Assembly (NCBI RefSeq): GCF_005222785.1
Contig: NZ_STGH01000002.1
Span: forward strand, 1-64,000
Direction of reading: 5' to 3'
Length of the DNA: 64,000 nucleotides
From: Rhodobacter sp. SY28-1
GTDB taxonomy: Bacteria > Pseudomonadota > Alphaproteobacteria > Rhodobacterales > Rhodobacteraceae
This document shows positions 51,964 through 60,999 of the stretch, in pieces. Numbering within the stretch: position 1 is the stretch's first letter; each line of letters opens with the position of its first letter. The position numbers and the translations under genes are program-made. Below the pieces are notes generated by a model that saw nothing but the letters and a program-made list of their open reading frames with translations, did no database searches and had not been told where the DNA came from.

Positions 51964-53385
51964 ATGACCGACGCCCCCTTCCGCCCGTTCGAGACCCACC
52001 TTGACGAAGCCGCCGCGCTGGCCACCCTGCGCGAGGCGACGGCGGGGGCAGACGATGGCGAGTTGTTCCTGGAACGCCGCCGGGCCGAAAGCATCGTCCT
52101 TGACGACGGACGCATCCGGCAGGCGACCTATGACGCGTCCCAGGGCTTCGGCCTTCGCGCGGTCAGGGGAGAGGTCGCAGGCTATGCCCATTCGACCGAA
52201 ATCACCGAAACGTCGCTTCGCCGCGCCTCCGAGACCGCCCGCCTTGCCGTGGGACAAGGTGGCGGGACCCTCGCCCCGCCGCCACGCGGCACCAACACCC
52301 GGCTCTACCGGGCTGATGACCCGATGGCCGAGGCTGCCTTCCCGGTGAAGATCGAGCTTCTGCGCGAAATCGACGCCTATGCCCGCGCGCTTGATCCCCG
52401 TGTGGTGCAGGTTTCGGCCACCCTCTCGGCCAGCCTGCAAGAGGTCGAGATCCTCCGCCCCGAAGGCAGCCGCCTGGCCGACATCCGCCCGATGGCGCGC
52501 ATCAACGTCAGCGTGATGCTGGAGGAGAACGGCCGCCGCGAACAGGGCGGCATGGGCAAGGGCGGCCGCCATGGCCTGGCGACGCTCATGTCCCCCGACA
52601 CCTGGAAACCGATGATCGCCGAGGCGCTGCGCATCGCCCAGGTCAACCTTGGCGCCGTCGAGGCCCCGGCAGGCGTGATGGACGTCGTCCTCGGCCCCGG
52701 CTGGCCCGGCATCCTTCTGCACGAAGCCATCGGCCACGGGCTGGAGGGCGACTTCAACCGCAAGGAAACCTCGGCCTTTGCCGGGTTGATGGGGAAACAG
52801 ATCGCATCCAAGGGCGTGACTGTCCTTGATGACGGCACAATCCCCGACCGTCGCGGCAGCATTTCCATTGACGACGAAGGCACGCCCTCGGGCAAGAACG
52901 TGTTGATCGAGGATGGCGTGCTGGTGGGCTACATGCAGGACCGCCAGAACGCGCGCCTCATGGGTGTCGCCCCCACCGGGAACGGCCGCCGCGAAAGCTT
53001 TGCCCATATCCCGATGCCGCGGATGACCAATACCTACATGCTCTCCGGCCCCGACGACCCCAAGGGCATCGTGGCCAGCCTCAAGGACGGCATTTACGCC
53101 GTGGGCTTCGGCGGTGGCCAGGTGGACATCACCAGCGGCAAGTTCGTCTTCAGCTGCACCGAGGCCTACCGGGTCCGGAACGGCGTCATCGGTGAAGCCG
53201 TGAAGGGTGCAACCCTGATCGGCGACGGAGCGACGGCGCTGACAGGCATCCGCGCCATCGGCAATGACCTCGCTTTGGACCCCGGCATCGGCAACTGCGG
53301 CAAGGCCGGTCAATGGGTCCCGGTCGGCGTCGGCCAGCCGACCCTGATGATCGGCGGGCTGACCGTCGGCGGCGCAGCAGCCTGA
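51964..53385 (+). CDS. tldD: Metalloprotease TldD
   Basis: A 473-residue cytoplasmic zinc protease subunit. The metal motif HEAIGHGLEGDFNRKETSAF (about residues 252-271) contains HEXXXH, and GGGQVDITSGKFVFSCTEAYR near 380 is the TldD/PmbA cysteine-bearing block (in parts: GGGQVDITSGKF, FSCTEAYR). TldD works with TldE(PmbA) to trim peptides such as microcins and unfolded termini; pmbA is not in the window. Confidence 0.94.
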   Translation: MTDAPFRPFETHLDEAAALATLREATAGADDGELFLERRRAESIVLDDGRIRQATYDASQGFGLRAVRGEVAGYAHSTEITETSLRRASETARLAVGQGGGTLAPPPRGTNTRLYRADDPMAEAAFPVKIELLREIDAYARALDPRVVQVSATLSASLQEVEILRPEGSRLADIRPMARINVSVMLEENGRREQGGMGKGGRHGLATLMSPDTWKPMIAEALRIAQVNLGAVEAPAGVMDVVLGPGWPGILLHEAIGHGLEGDFNRKETSAFAGLMGKQIASKGVTVLDDGTIPDRRGSISIDDEGTPSGKNVLIEDGVLVGYMQDRQNARLMGVAPTGNGRRESFAHIPMPRMTNTYMLSGPDDPKGIVASLKDGIYAVGFGGGQVDITSGKFVFSCTEAYRVRNGVIGEAVKGATLIGDGATALTGIRAIGNDLALDPGIGNCGKAGQWVPVGVGQPTLMIGGLTVGGAAA

Positions 53386-53392
53386 CGGGGGC

Positions 53393-53437
53393 CAAAACCT
53401 TTCGAAAAGTTTTGTCAAAATCCTTCGAAGGATTTTG
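53393..53437 (+). terminator. Tandem TTCGAA palindromes after tldD
   Basis: Two 22-nt palindromes separated by one base: 53393-53414 (arms CAAAAC/GTTTTG, one mismatched pair inside) and 53416-53437 (perfect, arms CAAAATCCTTC and its complement). They begin eight bases after the tldD stop. Each forms a hairpin ending in TTTTG, so a tandem terminator is likely. Same layout as at 54122 and 60884. Confidence 0.7.
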
Positions 53438-53484
53438 CCCGCATCGGCTAGCCTCACCTCCGACCTCAACCGGAGCAGCCCCAG

Positions 53485-54111
53485 ATGATCCTCGTCGGCC
53501 AATACGACAGCCCCGTCACCCGCCGCGTCGCCGTGGCATTGCATCACTACGGCAGGCCCTTCACCCGCGACACCCGGTCAATCTTCGGCGAGGCTGAAGC
53601 GGTGGGCAAGATCAGCCCCCTGACCCGCATCCCCGCGCTGGTGCTGGACGATGGCGAGGTCCTGATCGACAGCGCCGCGATCCTTGATTACCTGGACGAA
53701 CTGTCGGGGGACCGGGCACTTTGCCCTGTATCCGGCCCATCCCGCCGCCAGGTCCTGCAGATGACCGCACTGGCGCAAGGCACGCTGGAAAAGGCCGCCG
53801 CCGTGGTCTACGAGCGCCACTTCCACCACGCTGCAAACCAGAGCGCCGAATGGCTGTCCCGCTGCCTCGGACAAGCCCGCGCGGGGCTGGACGAACTGAC
53901 CCGCCGTCTGGACCGCCCCTACGCCTGCGGGGCCGCGCTCAGCCATGCCGACGTGATGATCACAACGCTGATCTGGTACATGCAGGACCGGATGGACGAA
54001 GTCCTGTCCCCCTCCGCCCATGCCCCGCTGATCGCGCTGGCACAGCATTGTGAAACACTCCCCGCCTTCCGCGCCGCCGCGATCAGCGACTTCGAGAAGA
54101 TGCCGAAGTGA
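53485..54111 (+). CDS. Glutathione S-transferase family protein
   Basis: A 208-residue protein with an N-terminal thioredoxin-like domain (MILVGQYDSPVTRRVAVAL, then PALVLDDGEVLIDSAAILDYLDE with the cis-Pro and glutathione-gamma-glutamyl Ser/Asp site near residue 62) and a helical C-terminal domain. SPVTRRV in place of CPxC-type motifs indicates a serine/tyrosine-type GST rather than a thiol transferase. Substrate unknown. Confidence 0.86.
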   Translation: MILVGQYDSPVTRRVAVALHHYGRPFTRDTRSIFGEAEAVGKISPLTRIPALVLDDGEVLIDSAAILDYLDELSGDRALCPVSGPSRRQVLQMTALAQGTLEKAAAVVYERHFHHAANQSAEWLSRCLGQARAGLDELTRRLDRPYACGAALSHADVMITTLIWYMQDRMDEVLSPSAHAPLIALAQHCETLPAFRAAAISDFEKMPK

Positions 54112-54121
54112 CGGGAGGACC

Positions 54122-54169
54122 CAAATTCCTTAAGCAAGGAATTTGACAAATTATTCCTCAAGAAATTTG
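54122..54169. terminator. Tandem palindromes between convergent GST and ferritin-like genes
   Basis: A perfect hairpin with arms AAATTCCTT/AAGGAATTT (54123-54131, 54136-54144), then one base, then CAAATT/AATTTG (54147-54152, 54164-54169). Same two-palindrome design as at 53393 and 60884 but in the reverse order, so it probably belongs to the minus-strand gene or serves both. The following 90 bp to the next gene show nothing else. Confidence 0.65.
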
Positions 54170-54259
54170 GCTCCTGGCGGGTCCGACGCGCACTGGCCGC
54201 ACCAGCCACCCTTTGACCATCAGGCGCACCGAACCGGCACGCCTGATGCTTCTCCGGCG

Positions 54260-54766
54260 TCAGGCCGCCTTCGCGTTCAGCTGCCCCTCGGCCAGCGCCG
54301 ACAGCGACTTGTCGGCCGCGTATTCCTGGTCAAGGATGCCCTTCAGCAGGCCAGCTGCCTCTTTCATCTTCAATTGCACCGCATAGGCATGCATCGAGCC
54401 ATACCGGCTGATCTCGTAATGCTCGACCGCCTGGGCCGAGAAGATGATCGCCGAGTCGTTCGCCGCCCCGCCGGTGAAATCTTCCAGAAGGCTCGTCGCC
54501 TCTTCCAGGATGCCGTCCATCGCGTCGCATTTCTCGGCCTTCGGGCGCTTGCCGATCAGCTCGAACACCTGTTCCAGAGCTTCAATCTGGCCCTGCGTCT
54601 CGTCGCGGTGGGCGGACAGCGCCTCTTTCAGCATCGGATCATTGGCCGCCTTGATCATCTTCGGCAGCGAGCGGTAGATCTTCTTCTCCGCGTAATACAT
54701 GTCCTTCAGCGCATGTTCGAACAGCGCTTCAAGCTCCATCGGGTCTTTCGGTTTCGTCGTAGCCAT
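54260..54766 (-). CDS. Ferritin-like DUF892 (YciE/YciF) protein
   Basis: A 168-residue four-helix-bundle protein of the DUF892 family. LFEHALKDMYYAEKKIYRSLP (about residues 15-35), EALSAHRDETQGQIEALEQVF (about 48) and AVEHYEISRYGSM (about 113) carry the Glu/His ligands of a di-iron site. YciF-like proteins are stress-induced, possibly binding iron or ROS-related metals. ATG at 54766 with GGAGATCCACG before it. Solitary gene. Confidence 0.88.
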   Translation of the reverse strand: MATTKPKDPMELEALFEHALKDMYYAEKKIYRSLPKMIKAANDPMLKEALSAHRDETQGQIEALEQVFELIGKRPKAEKCDAMDGILEEATSLLEDFTGGAANDSAIIFSAQAVEHYEISRYGSMHAYAVQLKMKEAAGLLKGILDQEYAADKSLSALAEGQLNAKAA

Positions 54767-54889
54767 CGTGGATCTCCTGCTATGGCGGCCAAACGCCGCG
54801 ATGCAGGGAAAACGCCGTTGCACGTCAGTCGTTCCGGGCAAACCGGGACGTGCCACGCTGACCGGCGGTTGTCCGCCACCCAGCCGCCG

Positions 54890-57202
54890 CTACCGCCCGA
54901 ACTTGCCCTTTAGCGCATCGGCAAAAGCGTTGCCGCCGCCCTGCGGACCCGACTGCGGCCCGCTCTGCATCGGCCCCCGCACGGGCTTTTGCGGCCCCGG
55001 CCCCCGCTCGCGCGCCTGATCCTTAGCGCTGGCTCCTCCGTCCGACTTCATCGTCAGCCCGATCCGCTTGCGGGGCACGTCGACCTCGACCACCCGGACC
55101 TTGACCACATCACCCGCCTTCACCACCGCATGCGGGTCCTTGACGAAGCTGTCGGACAGTTGGCTGACATGCACCAGCCCGTCCTGATGCACGCCGATGT
55201 CCACGAAAGCGCCAAAGGCCGCGACGTTGGTCACCGTGCCCTCCAGCACCATCCCCGGCCGCAGGTCGCCGATCTCGTCCACCCCATCCGCAAAGGTCGC
55301 CGTCTTGAACGAGGGCCGGGGGTCGCGGCCCGGCTTCTCCAGTTCTGCCAGGATGTCCTTCACCGTCGGCAACCCGAACCGCTCGTCCACGAAACTGGCC
55401 GGGTTCAGCTGCTTCAGCGCCGCCCCGTCACCCATCAGGCTGCGGATGTCCCGCCCGCAGGCCGCGACGATCTTGCGCGCCACGTCATAGGCCTCCGGGT
55501 GGACGGATGAGGCATCCAGCGGCTCTTTCCCGCCCGAAATCCGCAGGAACCCTGCCGCCTGTTCGAACGCCTTCGGACCCAGCCGTGCGACCTTCAGAAG
55601 GTCCTTCCGCGTGGCAAACGGCCCGTTCTGGTCGCGATGCGCGACGATGGCCTCGGCCAGCCCCGGCCCCACGCCCGAGACCCGCGCCAGCAAGGGGGCC
55701 GAGGCAGTGTTCAGGTCCACCCCCACCCCGTTCACCGCGTCCTCGACAACCGCATCCAGCGATTTCGCCAGCCGGTGCTGGTCCACGTCGTGCTGATACT
55801 GGCCGACCCCAATCGCCTTCGGCTCGATCTTCACCAGTTCCGCCAGCGGGTCCTGCAATCGGCGAGCGATCGACACTGCCCCGCGCAGAGACACGTCCAG
55901 ATCTGGAAACTCCCTGGCCGCCAGTTCGGACGCGGAATAGACCGAGGCACCCGCTTCGGACACGATCACCTTCGTCGGTTTCTCTGCGCCCGCAGGCAGC
56001 AGCGCCAGCAGGTCGGCGACCAGCTTCTCCGTCTCCCGGCTGGCGGTCCCGTTGCCGATAGCGATCAGCTTGACGCCGTGCTGGCCGATCAGACGGGCAA
56101 TCGCGACCTGCGCGCCCTTCAGGTCCAGCTTCGGCTGGAAGGGATAGACCGTATCCGTCGCCACGACCTTTCCCGTCGCATCGACAACCGCGACCTTGAC
56201 CCCGGTCCGGATGCCCGGGTCCAGCCCCATCGTGGCCTTCCCCCCTGCCGGGGCCGCCAGCAGCAAGTCCTTCAGGTTCCGCGCGAAAACCCGGATCGCT
56301 TCGGCCTCTGCCGCCTCGCGCAGTTCGGCCATCAGGTCCAGCGTCAGGCTGGTCTTCAGCTTCACCCGCCAGGCCCATGCCGCCGCTTCACGCAGCCACT
56401 TGTCCCCCGCACCCTGCCCCGCAGCGCCGACCGCCGCCCCGCAGGCCCGTTCCGCCGGGCTTTCGCCGCGCGGGGCCTCGGCATCGACCTCAAGGTCCAG
56501 CACCAGCACCTCTTCGTTCCGCCCCCGGAACATCGCCAGCGCCCGGTGCGACGGCACGCGGGCAAAGTCCTCGGTATGCGCGAAGTAGTCCGAGAATTTC
56601 GCCCCGGCGGCCTCTTTCCCCGGCACCACCTTCGCCGCCAGCTTCCCGGCCTTGCGCATATGATCGCGCAACCGGCCCAGAAGGCTCGCATCCTCGCTCA
56701 AGCCCTCGGCCAGAATGTCCCGCGCGCCTTCCAGCGCAGCCTTGGCATCGGGAAACCCTTCCGACAGGAACCCGCCCGCCAGCGCCACCGGGTCCGCCGC
56801 CCGGTTGGCCAGGATCGCATCATACAGCCCCTGCAACCCCGCCTCGCGGGCGATCATCGCCTTGGTGCGGCGCTTGGGCTTGTAGGGCAGGTAGATGTCC
56901 TCAAGCTCGGCCTTCGTCACCGCCCCGGCAATCGCCCGGGCAAGCTCATCGGTCATCTTCCCCTGTTCGGTGATCGACCCGACAATCGCCCCCCGCCGCG
57001 CCTCGAGCTCGCGCAGATAGCCCAGCCGTTCCTCCAGCTTGCGCAGCTGCGTGTCGTCCAGCCCCCCCGTCACTTCCTTCCGATAGCGCGCGATGAAGGG
57101 CACCGTGGCCCCCCCGTCCAGCAACTCAATCGCAGCGCTCACTTGTGCGGGCGTGGCAGCGATTTCCGTGGCGATCAGGCGAGGGATTTGGGTCAGGCTC
57201 AT
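54890..57202 (-). CDS. tex: Tex family transcription accessory/RNA-binding protein
   Basis: A 770-residue cytoplasmic protein. It has the N-terminal Tex helical region ([23 protein letters not shown] near 25), a YqgF-like domain ([20 protein letters not shown] near 325), helix-hairpin-helix modules ([20 protein letters not shown] near 500) and a C-terminal S1 domain ([20 protein letters not shown] near 648). The low-complexity Gly/Pro/Gln tail is usual. Tex binds nucleic acids and influences transcription elongation. ATG at 57202 with GAGGATTCGC before it. Confidence 0.94.
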   Translation of the reverse strand: MSLTQIPRLIATEIAATPAQVSAAIELLDGGATVPFIARYRKEVTGGLDDTQLRKLEERLGYLRELEARRGAIVGSITEQGKMTDELARAIAGAVTKAELEDIYLPYKPKRRTKAMIAREAGLQGLYDAILANRAADPVALAGGFLSEGFPDAKAALEGARDILAEGLSEDASLLGRLRDHMRKAGKLAAKVVPGKEAAGAKFSDYFAHTEDFARVPSHRALAMFRGRNEEVLVLDLEVDAEAPRGESPAERACGAAVGAAGQGAGDKWLREAAAWAWRVKLKTSLTLDLMAELREAAEAEAIRVFARNLKDLLLAAPAGGKATMGLDPGIRTGVKVAVVDATGKVVATDTVYPFQPKLDLKGAQVAIARLIGQHGVKLIAIGNGTASRETEKLVADLLALLPAGAEKPTKVIVSEAGASVYSASELAAREFPDLDVSLRGAVSIARRLQDPLAELVKIEPKAIGVGQYQHDVDQHRLAKSLDAVVEDAVNGVGVDLNTASAPLLARVSGVGPGLAEAIVAHRDQNGPFATRKDLLKVARLGPKAFEQAAGFLRISGGKEPLDASSVHPEAYDVARKIVAACGRDIRSLMGDGAALKQLNPASFVDERFGLPTVKDILAELEKPGRDPRPSFKTATFADGVDEIGDLRPGMVLEGTVTNVAAFGAFVDIGVHQDGLVHVSQLSDSFVKDPHAVVKAGDVVKVRVVEVDVPRKRIGLTMKSDGGASAKDQARERGPGPQKPVRGPMQSGPQSGPQGGGNAFADALKGKFGR

Positions 57203-57271
57203 GCGAATCCTCAAAGGCAGGGGTGGGCACCTTAGCCGCGCCTCCCCGCAGGGTGAAGCCTGCCCGCCCCC

Positions 57272-58291
57272 TCAGCGCGTCCGCGCCGGGCTCTGGCCAA
57301 ACCGCTTCTTGTAAGCCTTGGAGAAACTTGACCGCGAGTTGAACCCGGTCGCCACCGCCACCTCCAGGATCGACAGCGTGGTGTCCGACAACAGATCCCG
57401 CGCCTCTTCCAGCCGCAGCCCCAGGTAATAGCCCTTGGGCGTCTCCTGCACGACCGACTGGAAGATTCGCTCCAGATGCCGGGGCGACCGGCCGAAGACC
57501 TCGGCCAACGCCTCGCGATCCAACGGAGTCGCAATATTCGCCTGCATCGCCGCTATCACCCGCGCTACCGCCGGATTTCGGGCCAGCATCGGCGCCGGGT
57601 AGACCTTCTTCTGCGTGGCACTCGCCTCACGCCGCCGCGAATGCAGGCACATCTCGGCCACCGCATCCGCCAGTTTCGGCCCATGGTCCCGGGTGATCAG
57701 CGCCAGCATCAGGTCCACCCCGGCCTCGCCCCCCGCGCAGGAAAAGTGCTTGCGGCCAATCACATAGATCTGCTGCAGCGGCTCAACGTCGAACAGCTCC
57801 CGGTAGGCCGGCCGGTTTTCCCAATGCACGGCAGGGGCGTCGTCCCCCAGAAGCCCCGCACGGGCCAGGGTATAGGCTCCGGTGCAGATCGCCCCCAAGC
57901 CCCCTCCGCGCCGGGCATGGTCGCGCAGCCAGGCCAGCACCTTCTTGTCCGCTGCCAGGCTGGCATCGGTGCCGGAACAGACAATCGCCGTGGTCTCCCG
58001 GCTCAACGGCTCCAGGCCCTGGTCGACCTCGATCCGCACCCCGGCCGAACTTTCCACCGGCTGCCCGTCCATGCTGACCAGCCGATAGTTGTACAGCGGC
58101 TGTTGCGTCAGCTGGTTGGCGATGCGCAGGGGCTCGATGGCCGAACTGAACGCCAGCAGGGTGAACCGCGGCAGGACCAGAAAGGCGAAGTCCCGCGTGA
58201 CCACGGGCCCATCAAGCCGCACATGCGCCACCCCGCGCGGGATCACCGCGCTGGCCCGGACAAAGGCTTTGTCATCAGAGGGACGGCTCAC
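57272..58291 (-). CDS. GlxA family AraC-type transcriptional regulator
   Basis: About 339 residues: a DJ-1/PfpI-like N-terminal domain (FLVLPRFTLLAFSSAIEPLRIAN near residue 38; AICTGAYTLARAGLL near 130) with the nucleophile-elbow cysteine kept, and a C-terminal AraC pair of helix-turn-helices (LAEVFGRSPRHLERIF near 260, VAVATGFNSRSSFSKAYKKRFG near 310). GlxA-type regulators often control carnitine, glycine-betaine or amino-acid catabolism. GTG at 58291 has AGGA eight bases upstream; ATG at 58366 would add 25 residues. Target unknown. Confidence 0.85.
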   Translation of the reverse strand: MSRPSDDKAFVRASAVIPRGVAHVRLDGPVVTRDFAFLVLPRFTLLAFSSAIEPLRIANQLTQQPLYNYRLVSMDGQPVESSAGVRIEVDQGLEPLSRETTAIVCSGTDASLAADKKVLAWLRDHARRGGGLGAICTGAYTLARAGLLGDDAPAVHWENRPAYRELFDVEPLQQIYVIGRKHFSCAGGEAGVDLMLALITRDHGPKLADAVAEMCLHSRRREASATQKKVYPAPMLARNPAVARVIAAMQANIATPLDREALAEVFGRSPRHLERIFQSVVQETPKGYYLGLRLEEARDLLSDTTLSILEVAVATGFNSRSSFSKAYKKRFGQSPARTR

Positions 58292-58415
58292 CGGCAGGTG
58301 TCCTTTGCTGGCAAGGCAGACAAATGCGACATCTCCGCTTCTGCGCCCGGGATGAGCCCCTGTCAATTCCCGGCTTGCCGAGTGGCAGGGCGCAGAAAGC
58401 CTGCCCCTTACGCAC

Positions 58416-60104
58416 CTAGCGCGGCTGAAGATCGCTCAGATGCTCGATCAGGCGCTTCTCTGTCTCGGCGTCCCAACCCTCCGGGGCCAGCGTGGCGGCC
58501 CAGGCGGGGATGTAATGCCGCGCGGCATAGTCGTGCCCGTATCCCAGAGTGCCGACGGCGACCGCCATGTCGACGCCCACCTGAAGCATCGTGACGACAG
58601 GCACCCATTGCATCATCGGCGACACGTCCGGGGCGCGGGACGCGCCAAGCCAGTCCGGCCGCCGCCAGGCCAATGACCAATCGAAGAACACGATCGGATC
58701 ACTGCCATATTGCAGGAACACCAGCCGCATCGGCCCCCAGTCGGCCGCCGCTGTCGCAAAGCTTGCAGCCTGATTGTCAGCCCGGATGAGCGACCCATTG
58801 CCGAACTCCGGCCGCCACGCCGGACTGCCGCTTTGCCTGCGATCCACCACCATGCGCCAGAAATCGCTCAGAAACGGCGAACCGGCCCACAAGGCTCCGT
58901 TCGGCATGTCGCCCAGCACATCCAGCAAGGGCATGGTTTCCTGCGACAGGAAGGCCCCAAGGCTCAGCCCATGCAGATAAAGCCGGGGCCGCCTGTCCTT
59001 TGGCATGGCCGTCCAGCGCCGGTAGACCAGATCGAACAGTGCCTGTGCCTCGGCGATGCCATGCGTCGGATCAACCGCAACGGATACCGGGCTTGGCAGG
59101 TAACTGTACTGGACCGCCACCGTGGCGACATCGCCCCGCGTGATATAGTCCAGCGTGTCCATCGCGCCGGGGTCCAGCCAGCCAGACCCGGTGGGCATCG
59201 CAACCACCAGCACCTCGCGATCGAAGCCCCCGACACGCTCCAGTTCAGCCAGTGCCAATGCGGCACGGTCCTCTGCCGTGGGGGCCGCATTCAGGCCGAC
59301 ATAGACCCGGATCGGCGGCCTTGCGGGTGCGTTCCAGAACGCGGCAATCTCCGCCTCACCGGGGCCAGAGGTGACAAAGTTGCGCCCCCAGCGTCCCAGA
59401 TCCTCCCACGACACAAGCGAGGCCGCGCTGCCCGTCTTGCTCGGGTCCTCGGGCGGCATGACATCCGGCGGAATGAGTGAATCCGCAATCTGCGCCGAAC
59501 GGTCGGCACCGCGCAGCACCGACCGGAACAGGACCCCGTCGACCAAAGCGGCAAGAAGCGCAAACGCGATTGCCAGCCCGACAAGATTGGCCAGCCTCGG
59601 CGGCAGATAGCGCGTGCTCTTCCGGCTCCAGCGCCGGGACAAGCCAGCAAACACCCGCGCCACCATCAGAAGGATCAGAAAGACTGCCGCCGCAATGCCC
59701 GCCACCGTGAACGGAGCGACCGAGTCGACATCCGGAAGGTTCCACACGCTGCGGATCGAGTTCTGCCAGACAACACTGCGCCAGAGGCACCAAATCGAAC
59801 CGATGACGCTGGCCGCAAGGGCCGCACGGGGGATCCAAGGGGATACCGGCCAGGCGGGACGTCCGTCCCACAGCCAGTCGAGCATCCCGCGCAAAAGGGA
59901 CCAGACCCCATAGCCGAAGGCGAACACGACGCCGGACAGAACGCCCTGAAGTTCCGGCTGGCGCGGCACCATCGAGGGCGTCAATGACAGGCAGGCCAGA
60001 ACCGCGCCCGCAGCCAGCCCACCGACGCTGACCCGCTGGAACATCCACACCCCCAAACCGACCGAAGGCCCACCCTTCCTTGATTTGCGGTCGCCTTCCG
60101 ACAA
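58416..60104 (-). CDS. Membrane alpha/beta hydrolase (Abhydrolase_9/DUF2319-like)
   Basis: A 562-residue protein with about five to six N-terminal hydrophobic segments (to about residue 200) followed by a hydrolase domain. The domain has LYLHGLSLGAFLSQE (nucleophile elbow GLSLG, about 376) and VGLNAAPTAEDRAALALAELERVGGF near 268. This architecture is that of a family found in actinobacteria and some proteobacteria with unknown substrate, presumably lipid-like given the membrane anchor. Composition is slightly less GC-rich than neighbours, and the adjoining 330 bp next to tRNA-His looks like non-coding debris. Confidence 0.75.
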   Translation of the reverse strand: MSEGDRKSRKGGPSVGLGVWMFQRVSVGGLAAGAVLACLSLTPSMVPRQPELQGVLSGVVFAFGYGVWSLLRGMLDWLWDGRPAWPVSPWIPRAALAASVIGSIWCLWRSVVWQNSIRSVWNLPDVDSVAPFTVAGIAAAVFLILLMVARVFAGLSRRWSRKSTRYLPPRLANLVGLAIAFALLAALVDGVLFRSVLRGADRSAQIADSLIPPDVMPPEDPSKTGSAASLVSWEDLGRWGRNFVTSGPGEAEIAAFWNAPARPPIRVYVGLNAAPTAEDRAALALAELERVGGFDREVLVVAMPTGSGWLDPGAMDTLDYITRGDVATVAVQYSYLPSPVSVAVDPTHGIAEAQALFDLVYRRWTAMPKDRRPRLYLHGLSLGAFLSQETMPLLDVLGDMPNGALWAGSPFLSDFWRMVVDRRQSGSPAWRPEFGNGSLIRADNQAASFATAAADWGPMRLVFLQYGSDPIVFFDWSLAWRRPDWLGASRAPDVSPMMQWVPVVTMLQVGVDMAVAVGTLGYGHDYAARHYIPAWAATLAPEGWDAETEKRLIEHLSDLQPR

Positions 60105-60434
60105 ACGGGCACCTCAGCCTCAAATGATGTCGGATCACAGTTAGGCAGGTATTGCCCATCCGACAAATGCAATCTTGCAAGGTCCTCGATGGCCTTCAAG
60201 ATTGGCTTCTCGGCAACCTTTCCTTGCATCCGGTCGTGCCCAATCAGGGGGCCGACGATACGGCGAAGCGCGCCGCGACCGCTTTCGCACGCCTGTCCGA
60301 AGGGCAACTCTCTTCCAGCCTTACCGAATCCGGTTGGCTGCACGGTCGGTCAGCCCTGTGCAAGCTGACAGCAAACAGCAAAGCGCCGGTCGCCTCTGGC
60401 TGACCGGCCCTGCAAATCAACTATCTGATTTGGA
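60105..60434. other. Gene-free stretch next to tRNA-His
   Basis: About 330 bp between the membrane hydrolase start and the tRNA-His 3' end. Short overlapping frames exist on both strands (for example 59981-60343 minus and 60152-60403 plus), but neither has a ribosome-binding site, recognisable domain or convincing codon pattern. It may hold the hydrolase promoter and a decayed gene fragment, as is common beside tRNA genes. Confidence 0.4.
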
Positions 60435-60511
60435 TGGTACAGCTTCCCCGGCTCGAACGGGGGACCCCCAGATCCACAATCTGGTGCTCTAACCAACTGA
60501 GCTAAAGCTGC
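60435..60511 (-). tRNA. tRNA-His (GTG anticodon)
   Basis: 77 bases including encoded CCA. The acceptor stem is GCAGCTT with AAGCTGT (first pair G-T), followed by TA and the D arm AGCTCAGTTGGTTAGAGC, anticodon loop ATTGTGGAT with GTG, T arm CCCCG-TTCGAGC-CGGGG, discriminator A73. The base before G1 is T, so the genome-encoded G-1 typical of bacterial tRNA-His is missing and A73 replaces C73, as known for alphaproteobacteria. Confidence 0.95.
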
Positions 60512-60646
60512 ACTTGAGGCGCGATTTAGCCCCGCTCCCCCCGGAATGCAAGCACCTTCACCCGTTCCAGCGCGGCCCGACCGACGGTTTTTTCTTGCAC
60601 CGCCCCGCGCCTGCCGATACCCGATCAGCAAAGCCGGAGCATCCCC

Positions 60647-60865
60647 ATGGGCATCAATTCCCCCAGCGACATCGCCGCAAACATCCAGATCGGGCCGACC
60701 GACACTGGCATGGTTCGCATCTACATCGAAGCCGAAGGCGGGATCGAACTGCCGCTGGATTTCGACCCCGAAGAAGCCGAAGAAATCGCCGAGGAACTGC
60801 GCGCCGCCGCCGAAGCCGCGCGGGTGATGGGCGACCGGCCCTCGCCCAAGCCGAAGAAGCGCTGA
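60647..60865 (+). CDS. Small acidic protein, DUF6324-like
   Basis: A 72-residue soluble protein: MGINSPSDIAANIQIGPTD, then a short beta region (MVRIYIEAEGGIELPLDF) and an acidic helix (DPEEAEEIAEELRAAAEAAR) ending in a Lys/Pro-rich tail. Homologous small proteins are found throughout Rhodobacteraceae under DUF6324, function unknown. ATG at 60647 with GGAG seven bases before it. Confidence 0.78.
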   Translation: MGINSPSDIAANIQIGPTDTGMVRIYIEAEGGIELPLDFDPEEAEEIAEELRAAAEAARVMGDRPSPKPKKR

Positions 60866-60883
60866 CGCCGGACGCAGGGCGGA

Positions 60884-60927
60884 CAGAATTTTTCGAAGAG
60901 ATCTGCAAATTCCTTCGAAGGAATTTG
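60884..60927 (+). terminator. Tandem TTCGAA palindromes after the DUF6324-like gene
   Basis: Two adjoining 22-nt elements: 60884-60905 (imperfect, arms CAGA/TCTG about TTCGAA) and 60906-60927 (perfect, arms CAAATTCCTTC and its complement). They begin 19 bases after the stop codon. Imperfect copy first, perfect copy second, exactly as after tldD. Probably a tandem terminator. Confidence 0.68.
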
Positions 60928-60999
60928 GCCCGCCCAGCCGGTTGACCGCATCCCCCCGCACCGTCACGATACCGCCGCACGACCCCGGAGGATTCTTCC

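Noticed and set aside
51769-53547. 592-residue minus-strand frame opposite tldD
   Set aside because: Antisense shadow; TldD metal motif and reading frame are clear on the plus strand.
59981-60403. Two short frames beside tRNA-His (120 aa minus, 83 aa plus)
   Set aside because: They overlap each other or the hydrolase start, lack ribosome-binding sites and show no recognisable domain; kept only as possible gene debris.
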